Below are positions 29,566-39,000 of a stretch of DNA of 64,000 nt, in pieces (within the stretch, counting starts at the first letter, position 1; the number at the start of each line of letters is the position of its first letter). The position numbers and the translations under genes were made by a program. The notes under the pieces were generated by a model that did not search any database, had not been told where the DNA came from, and was given only the letters and a program-made list of their open reading frames with translations. Origin of the DNA: Oceanihabitans sp. IOP_32 (GTDB lineage: Bacteria > Bacteroidota > Bacteroidia > Flavobacteriales > Flavobacteriaceae). Location of the stretch: positions 2,177,001 to 2,241,000 of the forward strand of contig NZ_CP040813.1 of NCBI RefSeq assembly GCF_009498295.1. Direction: 5' to 3'.

Positions 29566-30924
29566 ATGAATATGAAGAAGTTTATTTTATTAACCGCAGT
29601 TTTAGCATTGTTAACCAGTTGTGGCTCTAAAGACAGAGGTGAGTTGGTAGGTGTTAAGGGTAAAAAATGGCATCCAGAAAAGCCTTATGGTATGGAGCTT
29701 ATACCTGGTGGTGCATTTATTATGGGTAAAGCTGACGACGATCTTGCTGGTGTTCACGATGCCCCTGCAAAAACCGTTACTGTAAGAGCACTGTATATGG
29801 ATGCCACAGAGATTACAAATAGCGAATATAGACAGTTTGTTAACTGGGTAAGAGATTCTATTTTAAGACTTGAATTGGCTAAGATGGCAGACGATTATGG
29901 TTTAACACCACAGGATGGTGGTATTGGTGAGTATGCTTTTAAAGATGCCGATACAACGAACATGTCTGTTTATGAAAAATATATGTTCGAGAATTATACT
30001 GGTCTTGGCGACACGGGATACGAAGGTCGAAAAATAAACAGAGATATTGATCTAATTTTTGACACCGATAAATATCCAGATGAATTTTACGCTGAGGTTA
30101 TGGATACTATGTATTTACCACTCGAGGAGAGTTATAATGGCCAGCGCACTTGGGATGTTAAGAAATTTAATTTTCAATACAGTTACATGGATATTCAGGA
30201 GGCTGCCAGAAATAGAGGTGTAAAACGTAAAGATGCCATTATCAAAGAAGAAGTTAATGTTTACCCAGACACCACAGTTTGGATAAGAGATTTTGCGTAT
30301 TCTTATAACGAACCTATGCACAACGATTATTTTTGGCACGACGCTTACAGCGATTATCCAGTTGTGGGTGTAACATGGAAACAAGCAAAAGCATTTTGTG
30401 AGTGGAGAACGATTAATAAAAATACTTATCAAAAATCTAAAAAAGCTGCACATGTAAATCGGTTTAGATTGCCTAACGAGGCCGAATGGGAGTACGCGGC
30501 AAGAGGGGGGTTACAAGCCGCAACTTATCCCTGGGGTGGACCTTATACCAGAAGTTCTAGAGGTTGCTTTATGGCAAACTTTAAGCCAGTACGAGGCGAT
30601 TACGCTGCCGACCAAGCCTTGTATACTGTAGAAGCTAAATCTTACGACCCTAACGATTATAATTTGTATAATATGGCTGGTAATGTCTCAGAATGGGTTA
30701 ATGCTTCTTACGATCCAAACTCGTACGAGTACACTTCAACAATAAATCCAAGTGTTAACGATAAAAACAACAAACGTAAGGTTATAAGAGGAGGTTCATG
30801 GAAAGATGTAGCTTACTATTTACAAGTAAGTACTAGAGACTACGAATATGCCGATTCTGCAAGAAGCTATATTGGTTTCAGAACGGTTCAAGATTATATG
30901 GGTACAAAAGTTACTAACAACTAA
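29566..30924 (+). CDS. gldK: Gliding motility / type IX secretion lipoprotein GldK
   Basis: The 452-residue outer-membrane lipoprotein forms, with GldN, the periplasmic ring of the type IX secretion system. A signal peptide ends LLTSC (Cys 19-20). The rest is a formylglycine-generating-enzyme/sulfatase-modifying fold with GMELIPGGAFIMGK, DATEITNSEYRQFVNW, RLPNEAEWEYAARGG, NMAGNVSEWV and VIRGGSWKD. It is the first of four consecutive gld genes (gaps of 90, 47 and 41 bp). Confidence 0.97.
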   Translation: MNMKKFILLTAVLALLTSCGSKDRGELVGVKGKKWHPEKPYGMELIPGGAFIMGKADDDLAGVHDAPAKTVTVRALYMDATEITNSEYRQFVNWVRDSILRLELAKMADDYGLTPQDGGIGEYAFKDADTTNMSVYEKYMFENYTGLGDTGYEGRKINRDIDLIFDTDKYPDEFYAEVMDTMYLPLEESYNGQRTWDVKKFNFQYSYMDIQEAARNRGVKRKDAIIKEEVNVYPDTTVWIRDFAYSYNEPMHNDYFWHDAYSDYPVVGVTWKQAKAFCEWRTINKNTYQKSKKAAHVNRFRLPNEAEWEYAARGGLQAATYPWGGPYTRSSRGCFMANFKPVRGDYAADQALYTVEAKSYDPNDYNLYNMAGNVSEWVNASYDPNSYEYTSTINPSVNDKNNKRKVIRGGSWKDVAYYLQVSTRDYEYADSARSYIGFRTVQDYMGTKVTNN

Positions 30925-31014
30925 GTCTATCAACTACTAAACGTATTTAAACTAAACAATTATCTAACCTACTTAAGTAATTTATGGTTACTTAAATTTT
31001 AAAACTAAAAAATC

Positions 31015-31656
31015 ATGGCAAACACAAACACAAGAAAAAAGTATATTAATATGGCTTATGGCCTGGGAGCTTCAATCGTAATTATTGGGGCTTTATTTAA
31101 GATTACGCATTTCGAACTCGGACCAATTAATGGTAACCTCATGTTAACTATCGGGCTAGTAGCCGAAGCCATAATTTTTGCCATTTCGGCATTTGAGCCT
31201 GTCGATGACGAATTTAATTGGGCGCTAGTGTACCCAGAATTACAAGGCGGTAAACCAGGAGCTAAAAAAGAGCAGCCACAAAATGCACAGGGATTGTTAT
31301 CACAAAAACTGGATGAATTATTAAAAGAAGCTAAAATTGATGGCGAATTAATGTCAAGCTTAGGCCAGAGTATTAAAAATTTCGAAGGTGCGGCAAAAAA
31401 TATTTCTTCGACAGCAGAATCTGTAGAAGCTTCAAAAAAGTACGGACAAGAATTAACGCTTGCTGCGGCACAAATGGAATCTTTAAACAGCTTGTACAAA
31501 GTACAGTTAGAGAGTGCTAGTAAACAAGCTGCAATTAACCAAGAGTCTGTAGAGAATGCTGCGAAACTAAAAGAGCAAATGCAATCTTTAGCATCCAACC
31601 TATCATCGTTAAATGGTGTTTATGGTGGTATGTTATCTGCAATGAACAAAAACTAG
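31015..31656 (+). CDS. gldL: Type IX secretion motor subunit GldL
   Basis: The 213-residue inner-membrane protein has two membrane helices (~14-32 and ~42-60) and a long cytoplasmic helical tail. Charged residues inside the helices, Lys 29 and Glu 51, correspond to those needed for proton-driven motor function in the family. With GldM it forms the rotary motor that powers type IX secretion and gliding. Confidence 0.96.
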   Translation: MANTNTRKKYINMAYGLGASIVIIGALFKITHFELGPINGNLMLTIGLVAEAIIFAISAFEPVDDEFNWALVYPELQGGKPGAKKEQPQNAQGLLSQKLDELLKEAKIDGELMSSLGQSIKNFEGAAKNISSTAESVEASKKYGQELTLAAAQMESLNSLYKVQLESASKQAAINQESVENAAKLKEQMQSLASNLSSLNGVYGGMLSAMNKN

Positions 31657-31703
31657 TTAGTGGGTTAACCCAAAGTATTAATTAACCAAAAACCTAATTA
31701 GAC

Positions 31704-33266
31704 ATGGCAGGAGGAAATTTATCACCGAGACAGAGAATGATTAATCTGATGTATTTAATATTTATAGCAATGCTAGCTTTAAATATGTCGAAAGAAGTGC
31801 TTTCAGCCTTCGGATTAATGAATGAAAGGCTTGTAGAGTCAAATCAGGCAGCAGAAGCGCGTAACAATAATTTCGTAGAAAGTTTAGCGCTGAAGGCCGA
31901 AGAACAACCTGAAAAATACGCGCCTTTAAAAGCAGATGCCGATAAAATACACAAACTAGCCCAAGAATTCGACGCTTATTTAGCAGAATTAAAAAAGGGC
32001 ATGAAAGCCACTGTAGAAGATCCTCAAGATTATGAGAAAATGGACAGAGGCAATTATTTGGATGAAAAATTCTTTAAAGGCGACAAGCTTAAGGAAGATG
32101 GTCAAGAATTTTTAAATCAAATTGAAAACTTTAGAGAAGGCGTAGTAGCGCTTTTACAGGATGAGAAGGGCATGGAAGAGGTAGTTAAAGATGTAAAAGA
32201 TAAATTTACTACCAGCCAAGTTACAAATCGAGACGGTATCGAGGTCGATTGGTTAGACTATCATTACAAAGGCTTTCCATTAGTAGCTTCTTTAACAAAA
32301 ATTACTCAACTTCAATCGGATATAAAAACGACCGAGTCTGAAATTTTGAGTAATATGTTGCAGGGTACACTTTCTAGTGAGGTGTCAATGACAAATTACA
32401 CCACATTAATGGAAACCTCTAAGTCTGCGTATTTTAATGGCGAGAAGTTCGACGGTCAAATAGTACTAGGTCGTAAAGATGCATCGACGGTACCAACGCG
32501 AGTAGAATTAACTTTAGATGGCAGACCATTATCTGAGAAAGAATATACTATTGAAGAGGGAAAGGTCAAGTTAAATATTGGTGCTGGAGGAGTTGGAGAA
32601 CATAAAATTGAAGGTAAATTAATTTTTGCTCAAGATGGTGAAGAAATTGAAGTTCCTGTAAATTCATCTTTTGCAACAGTATCTAAACCAAACTCAGCAA
32701 CCATTTCTGCAGATAAAATGAATGTGGTTTACAGAGGCGTTAAAAACCCGATGACCATTTCTTTTGCTGGTATTCCAGACAATAAGGTATCTGCAAGTGC
32801 ACAAGGTTTATCCAGAAGGTCGGGTAGTAGCTATGTTATGGATGCTACCAGAATTAAAGGTAGAGAAGTTAGAATTAACGTTAGCGGTACATTACCAGAT
32901 GGAACCCCTGTAAGCGACAATGCTAAATTTAGAATTAAAGATTTACCAAAACCTACCGGTACGGTAAGGGGTGAAGACGGATCGTTAAAAATGCAGCGAA
33001 ATAGTCTTGAGATTTCTACTATTGGTGCTAAATTTGATGATTTCGATTTCGAATTGCCTTTACGTGTTACAGGTTTTAAATTTAAAGTTCAAGGGCAACC
33101 AACAATAAATGTTAAGGGTAATAAGTTAGATAATAGAGCAAAAGCTGCGTTGCGTAGAGCGAAACGTGGTTCTGGAGTTCAAATATTCGACATCGAGGCT
33201 AAAGCTTCTGGTGTGAGTGTGATACTTAAAAAAGTTTCCCCTGTATTTGTTGAGCTCACCAACTAG
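31704..33266 (+). CDS. gldM: Type IX secretion motor subunit GldM
   Basis: The 520-residue protein has one N-terminal membrane helix (MINLMYLIFIAMLALNMS) after the family start AGGNLSPRQRM. A long periplasmic stalk follows, with a helical first domain and beta-sandwich domains. It couples the GldL motor to the GldK/GldN ring. Length and ends are normal. Confidence 0.97.
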   Translation: MAGGNLSPRQRMINLMYLIFIAMLALNMSKEVLSAFGLMNERLVESNQAAEARNNNFVESLALKAEEQPEKYAPLKADADKIHKLAQEFDAYLAELKKGMKATVEDPQDYEKMDRGNYLDEKFFKGDKLKEDGQEFLNQIENFREGVVALLQDEKGMEEVVKDVKDKFTTSQVTNRDGIEVDWLDYHYKGFPLVASLTKITQLQSDIKTTESEILSNMLQGTLSSEVSMTNYTTLMETSKSAYFNGEKFDGQIVLGRKDASTVPTRVELTLDGRPLSEKEYTIEEGKVKLNIGAGGVGEHKIEGKLIFAQDGEEIEVPVNSSFATVSKPNSATISADKMNVVYRGVKNPMTISFAGIPDNKVSASAQGLSRRSGSSYVMDATRIKGREVRINVSGTLPDGTPVSDNAKFRIKDLPKPTGTVRGEDGSLKMQRNSLEISTIGAKFDDFDFELPLRVTGFKFKVQGQPTINVKGNKLDNRAKAALRRAKRGSGVQIFDIEAKASGVSVILKKVSPVFVELTN

Positions 33267-33307
33267 AATGTATTGGATGGTATTCTAATAATTAAAAAGT
33301 AAAAGAA

Positions 33308-34198
33308 ATGAATTTGAAAAGTTTTTTATTAACCGTAACTGCTGTCTTTACTGTATCTAGTGTTTTTGCACAAGCAAATATATTGAATGCAAAAAGTCCA
33401 GAAGAAATTGGAGTGCGAACAGAAGCTCAAAAAGCTGTCGACAACGATAAACCTTTAGATTATGGTTATGTTGACGATAGAGATGTGCTTTTTTCTAAAA
33501 TTGTTTGGGAAAGAATAAACCTAGACGAGCGCTCTAACTTTCCGTTATACTATCCTATTGATACCAATAACATTGGTCAAAATAGACGATCGTTATACGA
33601 TGTATTGATGAAGAGTATTCAAAACGGTGAAATAGAAAATATATACGGTGATTCTTATTTTACATCAAAGCGTACTTTAAAAGATATTGAAGGTGCTTTA
33701 ACCATGGTCGATACAACCGAATTGGGTATTGAGCAATTAAATGCTGGTGAGGTCTTGTCGGCAGAATACATCAATAAGCGTACTTTAAACGCCGGAGATA
33801 TTAAAGCCTATCATATTAAAGGTTTATGGTATTTTGATAAGCGTCAGGCCGAAATGAAATATCGTTTATTAGGTATTGCGCCAGTGGCTCCTGATGTGAA
33901 TTTTATTGATGAGGAACAACCTGATTTAGTTGAGTTGTTTTGGGTGTTTTTCCCAGATGCCCGAAATGTTTTGCACGAGGCTAAAGCTTTTAATAATAGC
34001 AATAGTTCGGTTCCTTTTTCTTTCGATCATATTTTAAATTCAAGACGTTTTCACGCCACTATTTATGCCGAAGAAAATGTTCAGGGCGATAGAAAGATTG
34101 GCGATTATATACCTGATAATGCCTTGATGCAATTATTAGAAGCAGATCGGATAAAAGAAAAAATTAGAGACTTTGAGTTGGATATGTGGACCAATTAA
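33308..34198 (+). CDS. gldN: Type IX secretion protein GldN
   Basis: The 296-residue periplasmic protein has a signal peptide ending SSVFAQ. Family segments include ERINLDERSNFPLYYPID, SLYDVLMKSIQNGEI and ELFWVFFPDARNVLH. It forms the ring with GldK. It is the last gene of the cluster and is followed by a terminator. Confidence 0.96.
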   Translation: MNLKSFLLTVTAVFTVSSVFAQANILNAKSPEEIGVRTEAQKAVDNDKPLDYGYVDDRDVLFSKIVWERINLDERSNFPLYYPIDTNNIGQNRRSLYDVLMKSIQNGEIENIYGDSYFTSKRTLKDIEGALTMVDTTELGIEQLNAGEVLSAEYINKRTLNAGDIKAYHIKGLWYFDKRQAEMKYRLLGIAPVAPDVNFIDEEQPDLVELFWVFFPDARNVLHEAKAFNNSNSSVPFSFDHILNSRRFHATIYAEENVQGDRKIGDYIPDNALMQLLEADRIKEKIRDFELDMWTN

Positions 34199-34220
34199 TA
34201 ATCTTTAAAATATACAATCT

Positions 34221-34252
34221 AAAAGGCCGTCTGTAAAGATGGCCTTTTTTTT
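34221..34252 (+). terminator. Terminator of the gldKLMN operon
   Basis: An AAAAGGCCGTCT / AGATGGCCTTTT stem (one mismatch) with a short loop and T run starts 22 bp after the gldN stop. Confidence 0.9.
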
Positions 34253-34263
34253 AAGCTAAAGTC

Positions 34264-34495
34264 TAATACCAAATTAGCCATGTCATGCCGCATATAATTC
34301 GTTTACTCACATTTTTCTATTTTATAAATAGGTGAATATGATGTGCTGCGCAGTTCTTTTTTACCTATATTTTGATTTTAGCTCACGCCCATATTAGAGT
34401 AAAATAACGAGTTCGTGAATCTGCGATTTCTATCTCATCTGAGAAAAAATTAATTGAAATTAACCATACGACTTTCAAAAGTAAATTGGTCTTAT
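34264..34495 (+). repeat. Family A dispersed MITE-like element, copy 2
   Basis: The ~232-bp element runs from TAATACCAAATTAGCCATGT to AAATTGGTCTTA and matches copies 3 and 4. It lacks the internal segment (TTCGGTATAAAATAAAACC...) found in copies 1, 3 and 4. It directly follows the gld terminator. From 34496 to 34700 I see nothing further. Confidence 0.8.
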
Positions 34496-34709
34496 GGCGT
34501 GATGGAGGGCTAATCAAATTTGTTTAAAAACCAATAAAAAACGGCATTTATATGCGTCTTCATCAGGTAAATAAACCTAATGGCGACTAGAGTTTAAAAT
34601 GTAGATTTTATTAGGGCAAAAAAGGGGTTTCTATTGGGGTTACATTTAATGGGTTTCCAATATTTTATCGAGATTTGAAAATTGTGTTAATAGAAATCCA
34701 AAATACAGG

Positions 34710-34717
34710 TATCTTTG
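34710..34717 (+). promoter_or_regulatory. -7 box, possibly driving a leaderless transcript
   Basis: TATCTTTG matches TAnnTTTG and ends 6 bp before the ATG at 34724. Transcription would therefore start at or next to the start codon. Confidence 0.5.
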
Positions 34718-34723
34718 CAGCAT

Positions 34724-35764
34724 ATGCAAGTAGATTATATAATTATAGGTGTAGGTTTAGCCGGTATTAGTTTTTGCGAACAATTAAAGGCTAATAATAA
34801 AACGTTTGTTGTTTTCGATAACAGTTCTCAACAGTCATCTATAGTGGCTGGTGGTTTGTATAATCCAGTGGTCTTAAAACGTTTTACATCGGTTTGGAAT
34901 AGTGCTTTACAACTAAAAACGGCATTGCCCATGTATGCTAATTTAGAAAAAAGGCTACAAGTGAAACTGGACTATAAAATGTCTGTGTATCGAAAATTCG
35001 CATCACTTGAAGAACAAAACAACTGGTTTGCCGCCTGCGATAAGCCCAAATTAGCTGAATATTTGTCTCCTGAAATTATAAAAAACACCCATCCTAATAT
35101 ATCTGCTCAATTTGGTTTCGGAGAAGTTTTACAAACCGGTAGAATTGATGTGAAATGTTTGGTGGATGCCTATAAAAAGGAATTATTGAGCAAAGAGCTC
35201 TTTTTTGAGTCCGATTTTGATTATCAACATATTGAAACAGGAGATGAAGGTGTCCAGTACCGAGATATAAGCGCCAAACACATCGTTTTTGCTGAAGGTT
35301 TTGGCCTTGTTAAAAACCCGTATTTTAAACACTTACCTTTGATGCCTACTAAAGGGGAATTGTTAATTATTGAGGCACCCGATTTAAAAATTAATTATGT
35401 TTTAAAAGCTGGTGTTTTTTTAATTCCGTTGCATGATAATTTATATATCGTTGGTGCGACTTACCAGAGGGACGATACCACTCATGCGGTTACCAGCCAG
35501 GCTAAAGACACCCTTTTAACTAAACTGGAAACACTCATTAATTGTTCGTATAGTGTGGTTAATCAAGTGGCAGGAATACGGCCTACGGTAAAAGATAGAC
35601 GCCCCTTAGTTGGGCAACATGCTAGATGTAAAAACATGTATGTTTTAAATGGTTTGGGTTCGCGTGGCGTTATGATTGGACCCTATGTGGCAAGGGCGCT
35701 TTATAATTTTATTGAACACCAAACACCTTTGGATACCGAGATAGATATTAAACGTTTTTTATAG
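34724..35764 (+). CDS. FAD-dependent oxidoreductase of the DAO family
   Basis: The 346-residue protein has an N-terminal dinucleotide-binding motif (DYIIIGVGLAGISFCEQL). Further FAD-domain motifs are GGLYNPVVLKRF and, at the C-terminus, AGIRPTVKDRRPLVGQH and NGLGSRGVMIGPYVA. These are typical of D-amino-acid-oxidase-like flavoproteins, including glycine/sarcosine oxidase and MnmC relatives. The substrate cannot be told. The ATG at 34724 is chosen because the TTG three codons earlier lies in the probable -7 box. This gene follows gldN in other flavobacteria too, but transcription appears independent. Confidence 0.85.
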   Translation: MQVDYIIIGVGLAGISFCEQLKANNKTFVVFDNSSQQSSIVAGGLYNPVVLKRFTSVWNSALQLKTALPMYANLEKRLQVKLDYKMSVYRKFASLEEQNNWFAACDKPKLAEYLSPEIIKNTHPNISAQFGFGEVLQTGRIDVKCLVDAYKKELLSKELFFESDFDYQHIETGDEGVQYRDISAKHIVFAEGFGLVKNPYFKHLPLMPTKGELLIIEAPDLKINYVLKAGVFLIPLHDNLYIVGATYQRDDTTHAVTSQAKDTLLTKLETLINCSYSVVNQVAGIRPTVKDRRPLVGQHARCKNMYVLNGLGSRGVMIGPYVARALYNFIEHQTPLDTEIDIKRFL

Positions 35765-35820
35765 ATTTAGCTATTTTCAATACCCTACGTTTAATTTGGT
35801 AGAGCCGGCAATCTGCGTTA

Positions 35821-35894
35821 GGGATTGTAATGGAAATCCTTTTTTGAGGCACGAAAAAAAGATTGTATTGGAAAGCCCGACCCCTTTTTTGGGG
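35821..35894. other. Intergenic element with repeated GATTGTAATGGAAATCC-like units
   Basis: Two related 17-mers, GATTGTAATGGAAATCC (35823-35839) and GATTGTATTGGAAAGCC (35861-35877), are followed by CCCC-TTTTTT-GGGG. The first can fold (GGATT/AATCC) ahead of a T run. The stretch lies between convergent genes and may serve as a terminator for one or both, or be a conserved structured RNA. Confidence 0.45.
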
Positions 35895-35907
35895 TAACGC
35901 CCATAAA

Positions 35908-36291
35908 TTATTTTTTGGCTAAGGTCTTGTCGTAACTTATAAATAGGTTAATCCAAATGGTTCTGGACAGTCTAAAAATAACGGGCACAAAAGCCAATAA
36001 AGTAATAATAATTGATATAAATACGGCGTGTATACTGGCCTTAAAGACAAAAAAGGAAATTACAAAAGCAGCCGTGGCAAAGGCGATACCAACCGCATAG
36101 CTTATATACATCGAACCATAGAAGAAGGAGGGTTCGATACGATATTTTAGCCCACAGTGCGAACACTTTTCGCGCATATTAAAAGCTTCAGATAGTACGT
36201 AGGGGTTTTTATTAGTAAACATACACTCTTGGTGGCATTTAGGACAAGCACCCGTGAACACACTATATAATTTACTTCCTTTTTTAAACAT
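35908..36291 (-). CDS. DUF983 zinc-ribbon membrane protein
   Basis: The 127-residue protein has an N-terminal zinc ribbon (ACPKCHQECMF and EKCSHCGLKY), then two membrane segments (about 60-82 and 85-110). This is the DUF983 pattern. Its biochemical function is unknown. It is divergent from the ABC-F gene (86 bp). Confidence 0.9.
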   Translation of the reverse strand: MFKKGSKLYSVFTGACPKCHQECMFTNKNPYVLSEAFNMREKCSHCGLKYRIEPSFFYGSMYISYAVGIAFATAAFVISFFVFKASIHAVFISIIITLLAFVPVIFRLSRTIWINLFISYDKTLAKK

Positions 36292-36377
36292 ATATTTTAA
36301 TGTACTTTTGCATTTTTAATTTACAGAGCAAAAATAAGTTTTAATACTTAAAGTTCTGTTGCATAAGTTACATTTCT

Positions 36378-38297
36378 ATGATGAACATTCACAATCTATC
36401 GATTTCATTTCAAGGCGAATACTTGTTTGAAGATATTACATTTAAACTTGGAAACGGCGATAGAATAGGCCTTATTGGTAAAAATGGTGCCGGAAAATCG
36501 ACTATGTTGAAGATTCTATCGAAAGAAATGGAGCCTGATTCTGGTCAAATTGCGGCAGATAAGGATATGAAAATTGGTTTTTTAAAGCAAGATATTGATT
36601 TTGTTTTAGGGCGTACCGTACTTGAAGAAGCCTACCAAGCCTTTACCGATATTAAGGAGTTGGAAGCCCAAATGGAGGCTGTTAACACCCAAATGGCCGA
36701 ACGAACCGATTACGAGAGTGAGGGTTATCATCAATTAATGGTCGATATAAACGATTTGCAACACCAATACGAAATTCTTGGGGGCTATAATTATCAAGGG
36801 GATACCGAAAAGATTTTACAAGGTCTAGGTTTTAAACGTGAGGATTTTGATAAACTTACCGATACTTTCTCTGGCGGATGGCGTATGCGTATCGAACTCG
36901 CAAAGCTCCTTCTTCAGAATAATGATATATTATTGTTAGATGAGCCAACAAACCATTTAGATATCGAATCGATTATTTGGCTTGAAGGGTTTTTAAGAAA
37001 TTACCCCGGTGCTGTGGTTATTGTATCTCACGATAAAATGTTTTTAGACAACGTTACCAATAGAACCATTGAAATTTCTTTAGGTAGAATATACGATTAC
37101 CCCAAGCCATATACTAAATATTTGGTGTTACGAGAGGAGTTGCGAACGCAGCAATTGGCATCTCAAAAAAACCAGCAAAAGCAAATAGAACAAACCGAGA
37201 AGCTTATTGAGAAATTTCGTGCCAAAGCTTCAAAAGCTACGATGGCACAATCGCTTATTAAAAAGCTTGATAAAATAGATAGGATAGAGGTAGATGAAGA
37301 TGATAATAGTGTGATGACGCTTAATTTCCCGGTTTCTGTAACTCCTGGAAAGGTGGTTATTGAAGCCGAAGGGATCTCAAAAAGTTATGGCGATAATCAG
37401 GTTTTAAAAGATATCGATTTACTAATCGAGCGGAATACCAAGACGGCCTTTGTGGGTCAAAACGGACAGGGAAAATCGACACTGGCAAAAATTATTGTTG
37501 GCGATATTAAATATAACGGGCATTTAAAGTTGGGGCATAATGTACAGATTGGCTATTTTGCCCAAAACCAGGCCGAATATCTAGATGGTAACAAAACGGT
37601 GCACGACATTATGATTGATGCCGCAAATGAAACCAATAGAAGTAAAGTACGTGATATTTTAGGGTCTTTTTTATTTAGAGGAGAAGAGGTAGATAAATAT
37701 GTAAGAGTATTATCTGGAGGCGAACGCAACCGTTTAGCATTGGCTAAATTGATGCTGCAACCATTTAATGTATTGGTCATGGATGAGCCTACAAACCACT
37801 TAGATATTAAGTCTAAAAATGTTTTGAAAGAAGCGCTTAAACGTTTTGAAGGAACTTTAATTTTGGTCTCTCACGATCGGGATTTTTTACAAGGGTTAAC
37901 CCATACCGTTTATGAGTTTAAGGACCATAAAATAAAAGAATACTTGGGCGATATTGATTATTATTTAGACCAACGTAAAGTGGAAAGTTTACGCGAAGTT
38001 GAAAAGCGCACGGTGGTAAAGGAAACTCCCAAAGTAAAAACACAACGCAGTTACGAGGATCAGAAAAAAATAAAATCTTTAAATAATAAGTTGAGTAACG
38101 TGGAGTCGAAAATAAATGACTTAGAGCGTGAGATAAAAGCCATAGATTTATCACTTGAAGCTAATTATGAAGAGGTGACTTCAAAATCTAATTTTTTTGA
38201 AGAATATAAAAAAAAGAAATCCGATTTACAAGATTATATGGAGAAATGGGAGGCGATTCAATTAGAAATTGAGCAGTTTAACGCTGTTAAAATTTAA
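36378..38297 (+). CDS. ABC-F family ATPase (ribosome-associated)
   Basis: The 639-residue soluble protein has two ABC ATPase domains: Walker A GKNGAGKST with signature SGGWRMR and LLDEPTNHLD, then GQNGQGKST with LSGGERNR and VMDEPTNHLD. A charged linker (about 240-310) joins them, and a C-terminal coiled coil (~545-635) follows. There are no membrane segments. This is the ABC-F plan (Uup/YdiF-like), which acts on stalled or antibiotic-bound ribosomes rather than as a transporter. The subfamily cannot be fixed by eye. A second ATG lies one codon later. Confidence 0.93.
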   Translation: MMNIHNLSISFQGEYLFEDITFKLGNGDRIGLIGKNGAGKSTMLKILSKEMEPDSGQIAADKDMKIGFLKQDIDFVLGRTVLEEAYQAFTDIKELEAQMEAVNTQMAERTDYESEGYHQLMVDINDLQHQYEILGGYNYQGDTEKILQGLGFKREDFDKLTDTFSGGWRMRIELAKLLLQNNDILLLDEPTNHLDIESIIWLEGFLRNYPGAVVIVSHDKMFLDNVTNRTIEISLGRIYDYPKPYTKYLVLREELRTQQLASQKNQQKQIEQTEKLIEKFRAKASKATMAQSLIKKLDKIDRIEVDEDDNSVMTLNFPVSVTPGKVVIEAEGISKSYGDNQVLKDIDLLIERNTKTAFVGQNGQGKSTLAKIIVGDIKYNGHLKLGHNVQIGYFAQNQAEYLDGNKTVHDIMIDAANETNRSKVRDILGSFLFRGEEVDKYVRVLSGGERNRLALAKLMLQPFNVLVMDEPTNHLDIKSKNVLKEALKRFEGTLILVSHDRDFLQGLTHTVYEFKDHKIKEYLGDIDYYLDQRKVESLREVEKRTVVKETPKVKTQRSYEDQKKIKSLNNKLSNVESKINDLEREIKAIDLSLEANYEEVTSKSNFFEEYKKKKSDLQDYMEKWEAIQLEIEQFNAVKI

Positions 38298-38355
38298 ATA
38301 GATTTTTAAATTTTGGTTATATTTACAATACGGTAAAGACTAAATATTGATAGCC

Positions 38356-38535
38356 ATGGAAGAGCATTTTTTCACTTGTCCGTATTGCTGGGAAAATATC
38401 TCTATGCTTTTAGATTATTCGGTTACAAAGCAAGTTTATATTGAAGATTGTGAGGTGTGTTGTAACCCTATTCAAATTTCTGCAACTTTTTTAAATTCGG
38501 AGTTGCAAGATTTTCAGGCTAATAGCTTAGGATAA
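38356..38535 (+). CDS. CPXCG-motif cysteine-rich small protein
   Basis: The 59-residue protein from the ATG at 38356 has two CxxC pairs (TCPYCWENI and CEVCCNPI) that probably bind zinc. It belongs to a family of small CPxCG proteins of unknown function. The upstream in-frame TTG adds only three residues and is less likely. Confidence 0.85.
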   Translation: MEEHFFTCPYCWENISMLLDYSVTKQVYIEDCEVCCNPIQISATFLNSELQDFQANSLG

Positions 38536-38556
38536 TAATTTTTTTTAAATTTACTC

Positions 38557-38586
38557 TTGTTTAATTGAAAAAGGGTTGTATATTTG
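38557..38586 (+). promoter_or_regulatory. Promoter of the initiator tRNA gene
   Basis: TTG (38557-38559) and TATATTTG (38579-38586), 19 bp apart, match the Bacteroidota -33/-7 consensus, about 70 bp before the tRNA. Confidence 0.7.
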
Positions 38587-38658
38587 CAGTCCGAAATAGT
38601 GAGGTCGGCATTATGAACCGATAAGTTAAAAGCTAAAACAACTATTTCAGTATAACAT

Positions 38659-38731
<73 letters not shown>

Positions 38732-38742
38732 CTAGGAAAAAC

Positions 38743-38770
38743 AAGGGTTTCAAGAGATTGAAGCCCTTTT
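38743..38770 (+). terminator. Terminator of the tRNA gene
   Basis: AAGGGTTTCAA / TTGAAGCCCTT (one G-U) is followed by a T run, 11 bp after the tRNA. Confidence 0.9.
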
Positions 38771-38830
38771 TTATTTTTAGCTAGTAAGTAGAGCATCGAT
38801 TGTTTTTCTGCGGCATCAGACTTATTGATG

Positions 38831-38876
38831 TTATACCAAATTAATAATGCGACATTTTAAAATTAAATTGGTATTA
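38831..38876. repeat. 46-bp end-to-end derivative of family A
   Basis: TTATACCAAATTAATAATGC followed by GACATTTTAAAATTAAATTG and GTATTA joins the left terminus of family A directly to its right terminus. It keeps the inverted ends but has lost the interior. The surrounding 38773-39000 shows nothing else. Confidence 0.65.
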
Positions 38877-39000
38877 AATTGTACTTTATCATTTTTTATT
38901 ATGTATCTCACTTCTATAAATAGACGAAACTATAATTCTGCTTTAAAAAGATCATGTTCCCAGAGGGTTATGAAATGTTTTGTAATTTTATCTTTTACTT

